Source: Arthrobacter sp. 9V (GTDB lineage Bacteria > Actinomycetota > Actinomycetes > Actinomycetales > Micrococcaceae). Taken from it: a DNA stretch of 64,000 nucleotides. This document shows, piece after piece, positions 59,226 through 64,000 of the stretch; the first letter of the stretch is position 1, and the number at the start of each line of letters is the position of its first letter. The position numbers and the translations under genes are program-made. The DNA lies in NCBI RefSeq assembly GCF_902506065.1, contig NZ_LR732912.1:3982838-4046837 (forward strand). The letters run 5' to 3'. A model generated the notes under the pieces. That model was not told the origin of the DNA. It searched no databases and saw nothing but the letters and a program-made list of their open reading frames with translations.

Positions 59226-60272
59226 TTAGACGAGAAGCCGTCCGCTGGACCCTCGCACCACGAGTTCCGTTTCCACCCGGACAGCTTCAAGCGGGGCGTC
59301 GTGGCCCTGCAGCATATCCAGGAGAATGGTCACAGCGCGGGTGCCGCACTCCCCCAAAGGTGAGCGCACCGTGGTCAATGCAGGAGTGGTGAAATCGGCA
59401 CCGAAAATGTCGTCGAAGCCAACAATGCTGATCTGGTCCGGGACACTCATCCCGCCGGCCTGCAACTCCTGCATCAAACCGATGGCGAGGAGGTCGTTGT
59501 AGGTAATCACCGCCGTCGCGCCGCTTCCCAGGACGTCGCGCGCAACCTGCCTGCCGCCGTCGACGGTTGGTTTGGACGACTCAAGGCGCACCGCACTGAG
59601 CTTGGACCACTCCGCGGCTGACTTGACGCCGTCCCATCGACGGGCAGTCATCCAGGACTGTTGGGGACCCGCAACATACGCAAGTTTGTGGTGACCGTTG
59701 GCGGCCAGGCTGCGAACAGCCTCACTGATGCCCTTATTAACGTCCGGCACAACGCACGGCACGCCGGTGATTTCGCGGTTGATAACGGCCACAGGCTTGT
59801 CTGCAGCCAAAGCCCTGATCTGGTCATCGTCCATGCGGGGGCTGGCCAGGATGAGTCCATCCACGGTGCTCAGCAGGCGCCGGGCCGCTGTTACTTCGGT
59901 TTCCGGCGACTCGGCGGACTCCGCCAGAACCAGCGTGTAATCGCGGGCGGAGCCAGTGGTTTCCGCGCCGCGGATGATGTCAAAGAACGTGGGGTTGGTG
60001 ATGTCCGCAACGATCAACCCGATGGTCTGGGTACGGCCAGTGGGCAAAGCCCGGGCGAACGGGTTCACCTGATAGTTCAGTTCCGCCGCCGCGTCCTCAA
60101 TGATCTTCTGGGTCTTGGCACTGACGCGGCCCGGCTTACTCAGGGCACGGGACACGGTGGAGGGATTCACGCCCGCCAGCTTGGCGATGTCATAAATCGT
60201 GGCAGAGGACTTATCCCCCCGCCCTCGTTTGGTGGGGGCGGATGCTGCTCCAGTGCTCGTCAGGTCAGTCAC
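59226..60272 (-). CDS. LacI-family regulator of uronate utilisation
   Basis: A 348-residue LacI/GalR protein from a GTG at 60272 (a frame with an ATG at 60317 continues into the terminator hairpin and is less likely). HTH SATIYDIAKLAGVNPSTVSRAL, hinge YQVNPFARALPTGRTQTIGL and sugar-binding domain with NDLLAIGLMQELQAGG and VGFDDIFGADFTTPALTTV. It is codirectional with uxaC-uxuB-manD-gntK/GH3. Operator-like TGGCAACCGG motifs lie both upstream of its own start and upstream of uxaC, so it probably controls both. Confidence 0.92.
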   Translation of the reverse strand: MTDLTSTGAASAPTKRGRGDKSSATIYDIAKLAGVNPSTVSRALSKPGRVSAKTQKIIEDAAAELNYQVNPFARALPTGRTQTIGLIVADITNPTFFDIIRGAETTGSARDYTLVLAESAESPETEVTAARRLLSTVDGLILASPRMDDDQIRALAADKPVAVINREITGVPCVVPDVNKGISEAVRSLAANGHHKLAYVAGPQQSWMTARRWDGVKSAAEWSKLSAVRLESSKPTVDGGRQVARDVLGSGATAVITYNDLLAIGLMQELQAGGMSVPDQISIVGFDDIFGADFTTPALTTVRSPLGECGTRAVTILLDMLQGHDAPLEAVRVETELVVRGSSGRLLV

Positions 60273-60304
60273 CGCTCCATCGTAGACCGCATGGCAACAA
60301 AAAA

Positions 60305-60339
60305 GGCCGGTTGCCATACATTGATCATGGCAACCGGCC
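60305..60339 (-). terminator. intrinsic terminator with operator-like arms
   Basis: ggccggttgccat (60305-60317) and its exact inverse at 60327-60339 form a 13-bp stem with a 9-nt loop, followed on the minus strand by TTTTTTG: a classic intrinsic terminator 23 bp after the Gfo/Idh stop. Each arm holds GGTTGCCA/TGGCAACC, part of the operator seen upstream of uxaC, and a third TGGCAAC lies at 60291-60297. Confidence 0.9.
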
Positions 60340-60361
60340 TGCCCTCCGTGAAACGTCCCGG

Positions 60362-61528
60362 TTAGGAACGCTCGGAGAACTTACCCTCTTCAGCGATTCG
60401 CTTGTTGAGTTCCTGCAGGAACTCGTCCTCGTCAAAGTCCAAGGACACTTCCTTGCCGGTCCAGCTGGAAAGGTGGATGGCGTTGGCCAGGCGGACGCCA
60501 TTAATACCGTCAGAGCCCGGAGCCAGTAGCGGTGTTCCGTCCAGGATGTTGGCCGCAAAGTTCTCCAGGACACCGGCGTGCTGTCCGCCCCAGGCAGACT
60601 CGAACTCAATGACCTCGCTGCTGTACAGCTCTTCGCGGTTCAGCTGGCCCATGAAGAGCTTTCGGACGCCGTCCATGTCCATGGAGTCGCTGATCTCCCG
60701 CTCAGGCTTGACCAGGCGGGTGACCGTGGCAACTTTGCTGTCTTCCACCACGATCTTGCCTTGGTCGCCCAGGATTTCGAACCTGTCGGTTCCCACGATG
60801 TCGTGGGTTGCTGTGACGAAAACGCCGGTGGCGCCGTCGCCATAATCCACTACTGCCGTGACTTCATCCTCGACGGCGATGTCACGCCGGAAGCCATACG
60901 CCACCTTGGAGTACACGGACTGGGGGACGCCGCAGATCCACTGCCACAGGTCCAGTTGGTGCGGTGCCTGGTTGACCAGGACGCCGCCGCCTTCGCCGCC
61001 CCAGGTGGCGCGCCACTCGCTGGAGTTGTAGTAACCCTGCGGGCGCCACCAGTTGGTGATGATCCAGTTGGAGCGGCGGATCTTGCCGATCTCGCCGTTA
61101 TCAACTATTTCCTTCAGCTTCTTGTACAGCGGGTTGTTGCGCTGGTTGAACATGATGCCGAAGGAAAGTTCCGGTTTGGAGGCAGCGAACTCGTTCAGTT
61201 CCTTGACCTGCTTGGTGTAAACACCGGCAGGCTTCTCCACCAACGCGTGGATGTTGCGCTTGAGTGTTTCGATTCCCATTTCCGGGTGCAGGAAGTGCGG
61301 CACGCAGGTGACGATCGCGTCCACCGTACCGCTTTCCAGCAGGGCGATGTAGTCGTCGTAGAAGGGGACATCCGGGTATAGCGAGGCTGCGAGTTCCTTC
61401 TTGGCGGGGTCAACATCGCAGATAGCGCCGATCTCCATGTTGGGAACCAGGCCGTCGGTAATGAATTTGGCGTAAGCGCCGCCCTGCTGGCCCAGGCCGA
61501 TAATGCCGAGGCGTACTTTCTTGCTCAT
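60362..61528 (-). CDS. Gfo/Idh/MocA-family oxidoreductase
   Basis: A 388-residue Gfo/Idh/MocA dehydrogenase. Rossmann motif IIGLGQQGGAYAK (9-21), the VEKPAGVYTKQV motif with the conserved Lys, RSNWIITNWWRPQGYY and GGGVLVNQAPHQLDLWQWI holding the catalytic His. It oxidises a sugar or polyol, with NAD(P)(H). It lies 30 bp after the TIM-barrel isomerase gene on the same strand, after an ABC transporter and before a terminator. Such a pair is known from 3-keto-glycoside conversion. Confidence 0.92.
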   Translation of the reverse strand: MSKKVRLGIIGLGQQGGAYAKFITDGLVPNMEIGAICDVDPAKKELAASLYPDVPFYDDYIALLESGTVDAIVTCVPHFLHPEMGIETLKRNIHALVEKPAGVYTKQVKELNEFAASKPELSFGIMFNQRNNPLYKKLKEIVDNGEIGKIRRSNWIITNWWRPQGYYNSSEWRATWGGEGGGVLVNQAPHQLDLWQWICGVPQSVYSKVAYGFRRDIAVEDEVTAVVDYGDGATGVFVTATHDIVGTDRFEILGDQGKIVVEDSKVATVTRLVKPEREISDSMDMDGVRKLFMGQLNREELYSSEVIEFESAWGGQHAGVLENFAANILDGTPLLAPGSDGINGVRLANAIHLSSWTGKEVSLDFDEDEFLQELNKRIAEEGKFSERS

Positions 61529-61558
61529 GAATGCAATCTCCTGTGTATCGAAAGAAAT

Positions 61559-62419
61559 CTAGAAAAGCTCGGCATGGCCCATGGCCACCAGGTTGTCGTA
61601 GGAAGTCTGGAGTGCATCCCACACAGTGCGGCCGTAGAGCTCGTCCTGCTCCACCAGGAGATATTGGGCCCCGGCGGCTATGGCGGCAGGAATGATGGAC
61701 GGGAAGTCCAGGTTGCCTTCGCCCACTTCGGCGAACTGGACCACATTGCGGAACTCGGCATTGAACCCGGCGAAGTCGCCCTTTTCCAGGAGCGCGAAGG
61801 ACGCTTCCGGCATCTGGCCGATCCTGTAGTCCTTGAGGTGCACCATGGCGGTCTTGCCCGCATACTTCTCCAAAGTCCGCACAGGGTCCAGTCCACCGCG
61901 CTGCACCCAATGGACGTCAATCTCCATACCCATGGCCGGCGAGTTTTCAGCAATGATGTCCAGCATGTATTTGCCGTCGAACTTCGCGAACTCAATGTGG
62001 TGGTTGTGGTAGTACAGGCTGAGACCGTGTTCCTGAAGCCGTTCAGCATAGCCGTTGGCTTGCTTGGCGAATTCGATCACTGAGTCCAGCGATTTCATGG
62101 CCCCGAAAGGAAGCATGCCTATCCGCAGCAGCGAGGTGTCCAGCCGCTTGGCATCGTCCACGATCTTCTCGAAGTGATCAGCCAACGTTTCCACCGCGAA
62201 ACCCTTGCGGCCCTCCAAGTAAACGGAAAGCGCGGCGATGTCCATGCCCAGCTCGGTGCGGGAGCGATCCAGCTCGCCTACGTTCTCCGGAGTCATGGGG
62301 ATCTGTGAAATTTCGACGGCGTTGTAACCGATCGCGCTGACCTTGCGGAGCGTTTCAAATGCTCCAATGTCAGCAAAACTGTCCTTCAGCATCATGGCTT
62401 GGACGCCTATTGTGGCCAC
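61559..62419 (-). CDS. TIM-barrel sugar isomerase/epimerase
   Basis: A 286-residue protein of the xylose isomerase-like TIM-barrel (AP_endonuc_2) family. Metal-ligand positions are in IGYNAVEISQIP, SLYYHNHHIEFAKFDG, GMEIDVHWVQRGG and MVHLKDYRIGQ; DVHW and HLKDY are typical. The GTG at 62419 follows a perfect ggagg site; the frame upstream (to 62662) overlaps the next gene and is rejected. It probably isomerises or epimerises the keto sugar made by the adjacent Gfo/Idh enzyme. Confidence 0.9.
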   Translation of the reverse strand: MATIGVQAMMLKDSFADIGAFETLRKVSAIGYNAVEISQIPMTPENVGELDRSRTELGMDIAALSVYLEGRKGFAVETLADHFEKIVDDAKRLDTSLLRIGMLPFGAMKSLDSVIEFAKQANGYAERLQEHGLSLYYHNHHIEFAKFDGKYMLDIIAENSPAMGMEIDVHWVQRGGLDPVRTLEKYAGKTAMVHLKDYRIGQMPEASFALLEKGDFAGFNAEFRNVVQFAEVGEGNLDFPSIIPAAIAAGAQYLLVEQDELYGRTVWDALQTSYDNLVAMGHAELF

Positions 62420-62483
62420 TTTTTTCCTCCGGGGTTTGTTGGGGCCCTTCCGGACCCTGGATGTCTTATGGGATGCGGGCTGT

Positions 62484-63371
62484 TCAGGCCACAGCACCTT
62501 GTTGTTCGATTTGGCTGTGTTGGGTGGCCAGCAAGCGGTGGCGGTCTGCCCGGCGCTGTTCCTGCCTGTCAGGATCCGGCACGGGCGAGGCCAGCAAGAG
62601 GCGCTGCGTGTAGGGGTGTTCGGGATCGCGGGTGACCACCTCAGCGGGGCCTTGCTCCACAATTTCGCCGTGGTACATGACGGCCACCCGGTGGCTGATG
62701 TGCCTTACGACGTCGAGGTCGTGGGAAACGAACAAGTACGAAACGCCGGTGTCCTTCTGGATCTGCAGGAACAGGTCCAGCACACGGGCCTGCGTGGAGA
62801 GGTCCAAGGCGCTCACCGGCTCATCGCAAACAATCAGCTTCGGGGACAGGGCAAGAGCCCGTGCAATCGCAACGCGTTGACGCTGTCCGCCGCTGAACTC
62901 CCGCGGCAGCCGGTGGATGGCATCCGTTGGCAGGCCCACCTGGTCCAGCAGTTCCTTGACGCGCTTCTTGGCCGCGACAGCTTCCATGCCTTGCACGCCC
63001 AGCGGTTCGGCAAGGATGTCGCCGATTTCCAGCGACGGGTTCAGCGAGGTGTACGGGTCCTGGAACACCACTTGCAAGTCACGGCTCAGCGTCCGGCGTT
63101 CCTTGCGCGAAGCATTGCTGATGTCATTACCTTCAAAAATCACCTTTCCGGCGGTGACCGGGGCGAGGCCCAGGACGGCGCGGCCGAGGGTGGTCTTGCC
63201 GGAACCGGACTCCCCCACCAAACCCAAGGTCTCCCCTTGGCCGATGGTGATGTTGATGTCCGTCAGCGCCCGGAAAGGCTTGGCCCGGAACCGCTTGCTG
63301 GGGTACTCCACCACCAGGTTCTGCACTGCGAGGAGCGGGGACTTCTGCGATGAGTCAAGAGAGGCACTCAT
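62484..63371 (-). CDS. oligopeptide/oligosaccharide ABC transporter ATPase (DppF/OppF type)
   Basis: A 295-residue ATPase of the peptide/nickel (Opp/Dpp) group. Walker A GESGSGKTT, Q-loop VFQDPYTSLNPSLEI, signature FSGGQRQRVAIARAL, Walker B LIVCDEPVSALDL and H-loop FVSHDLDVVRHIS; the C-terminus has the HPYTQRLLLASPVPDP motif of the OppF family. Its ATG overlaps the stop of the DppD-type gene. In this context it may take up oligosaccharides rather than peptides, as several such systems do in actinobacteria. Confidence 0.93.
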   Translation of the reverse strand: MSASLDSSQKSPLLAVQNLVVEYPSKRFRAKPFRALTDINITIGQGETLGLVGESGSGKTTLGRAVLGLAPVTAGKVIFEGNDISNASRKERRTLSRDLQVVFQDPYTSLNPSLEIGDILAEPLGVQGMEAVAAKKRVKELLDQVGLPTDAIHRLPREFSGGQRQRVAIARALALSPKLIVCDEPVSALDLSTQARVLDLFLQIQKDTGVSYLFVSHDLDVVRHISHRVAVMYHGEIVEQGPAEVVTRDPEHPYTQRLLLASPVPDPDRQEQRRADRHRLLATQHSQIEQQGAVA

Positions 63372-64000
63372 GCGACAGGCTCCTTCTGTGCTGATCCGGA
63401 CTGTGCTGCTGATCCAGGCTGCGACACAAGCATGGTCATGGGGGTCTTTCCTTCGAGCATGGACCCCAGCAGGGTCTGCGTGTAGGGCTCTTTGGGATTG
63501 CGCAGGATCTCGCGGACCGTTCCTTCTTCCACCAGCCTGCCGTTCTGCATGACCGCCACGCGGTCGCACAGGTCAGCTACGACGCCGAAGTTGTGGGTCA
63601 CCAGGATCACGCCGATGTTCAGGCGCTGCTGCAGTTCGCGGAGCAGGTCCAGCACGTCGGCCTGAACAGTGACGTCCAGCGCGGTGGTGGGTTCGTCAGC
63701 GATCACCAGGTCCGGTTCACAGCTGATGGCACCGGCGATCAGCACACGCTGGGCCATGCCGCCGGAGACTTCATGCGGGTAGGCGTTGAAGGTGCGTTCC
63801 GGGTTGGCAATTCCGACGTCGGTGAGCAGCTTGAGTGCACGCTGGCGGGCTTCGGCTTTGGTGATTCCCAGGACACGGACCATGGGGGTGACCAGTTGGT
63901 AGCCGATGGTGAAGGCGGGGTCCAGGTTGCTCATGGGTTCCTGCGGAATGTAGGAGATCCGCTTGCCGCGCAGTTTGGACAGCCGCTCCTGGTTGACGCG
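63368..64000 (-). CDS. oligopeptide/oligosaccharide ABC transporter ATPase (DppD/OppD type), 5' end missing
   Basis: The frame is open to the right window edge, so only the C-terminal 210 residues are seen. Q-loop YIPQEPMSNLDPAFTIG, signature VSGGMAQRVLIAGAI (a little unusual, with GGMAQR), Walker B LVIADEPTTALDV and H-loop LVTHNFGVVADL, ending with PYTQTLLGSML. It partners the DppF-type ATPase. The permeases and binding protein are presumably outside the window. Confidence 0.92.
   Translation of the reverse strand, partial: RVNQERLSKLRGKRISYIPQEPMSNLDPAFTIGYQLVTPMVRVLGITKAEARQRALKLLTDVGIANPERTFNAYPHEVSGGMAQRVLIAGAISCEPDLVIADEPTTALDVTVQADVLDLLRELQQRLNIGVILVTHNFGVVADLCDRVAVMQNGRLVEEGTVREILRNPKEPYTQTLLGSMLEGKTPMTMLVSQPGSAAQSGSAQKEPVA

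Overview
The window is chromosomal DNA of a high-GC actinobacterium. Close matches in style to Arthrobacter/Paenarthrobacter proteins (copper amine oxidase, PurA, Fba next to DUF3151, DUF6480, MHS transporter), frequent GTG starts, ATGA stop/start overlaps and many LacI/TetR/LysR regulators fit a versatile soil Micrococcaceae strain. No rRNA, tRNA, CRISPR, prophage or intact insertion sequence was found. Apart from three housekeeping spots (purA, fba, pyrE) the window is a chain of small catabolic islands, each with its own regulator.

Layout: 0-1.1 kb, end of a TasA/camelysin-like secreted-protein gene with an exact 127-bp tandem duplication of its 3' end, and a second secreted protein. 1.2-7.2 kb, a LacI-controlled operon of a polar-amino-acid-type ABC importer, a Gfo/Idh dehydrogenase and a DAO-family amine oxidase. 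7.3-10.2 kb, a Tat-exported PHP hydrolase and an App1-type phosphatase. 10.2-13 kb, a TetR/antiporter operon divergent from a chloroperoxidase-like hydrolase, with twin operators between. 13.1-19.8 kb, an amine-oxidation island: APC permease, aldehyde dehydrogenase, small His-rich membrane protein, copper amine oxidase, TetR. 19.7-31.3 kb, an aspartate/C4-acid island: MHS transporter, LysR, RidA, DUF1028, M20 hydrolase, AspA, flavin monooxygenase, malate dehydrogenase, LysR, and an SdhA/FrdA-like flavoprotein without Fe-S or membrane subunits. 31.3-36.4 kb, a quinone-oxidoreductase-like enzyme, DUF6480, and a TetR-MFS-SMP30 operon divergent from a DUF2306 gene, again with twin operators.

36.5-47.4 kb is mixed: purA, a possible uracil-DNA-glycosylase-like protein, an IS30-type remnant, DUF3151-fba, an orphan AbiEi-type protein flanked by two copies of a palindromic repeat, SpoU methyltransferase, HAD phosphatase, tyrosine phosphatase, alpha/beta hydrolase and pyrE. 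47.4-52.5 kb is a ChvE-MmsA-MmsB sugar importer with its LacI regulator, continuing almost without gaps into pyrE. 52.8-64 kb is a hexuronate/oligosaccharide locus: peptide/oligosaccharide-type ABC ATPases, TIM-barrel isomerase, Gfo/Idh, LacI, UxaC, UxuB-like reductase, ManD-like dehydratase, and an unusual single protein joining a complete gluconokinase domain to a glycoside hydrolase family 3 domain.

The most interesting items are the gluconokinase-GH3 fusion at the end of the uronate operon, the sugar-plus-amine operon at 1.2-5.9 kb, the aspartate island, several clear paired operator palindromes that link a regulator to its target, and the 127-bp duplication, which looks more like an assembly join than biology.
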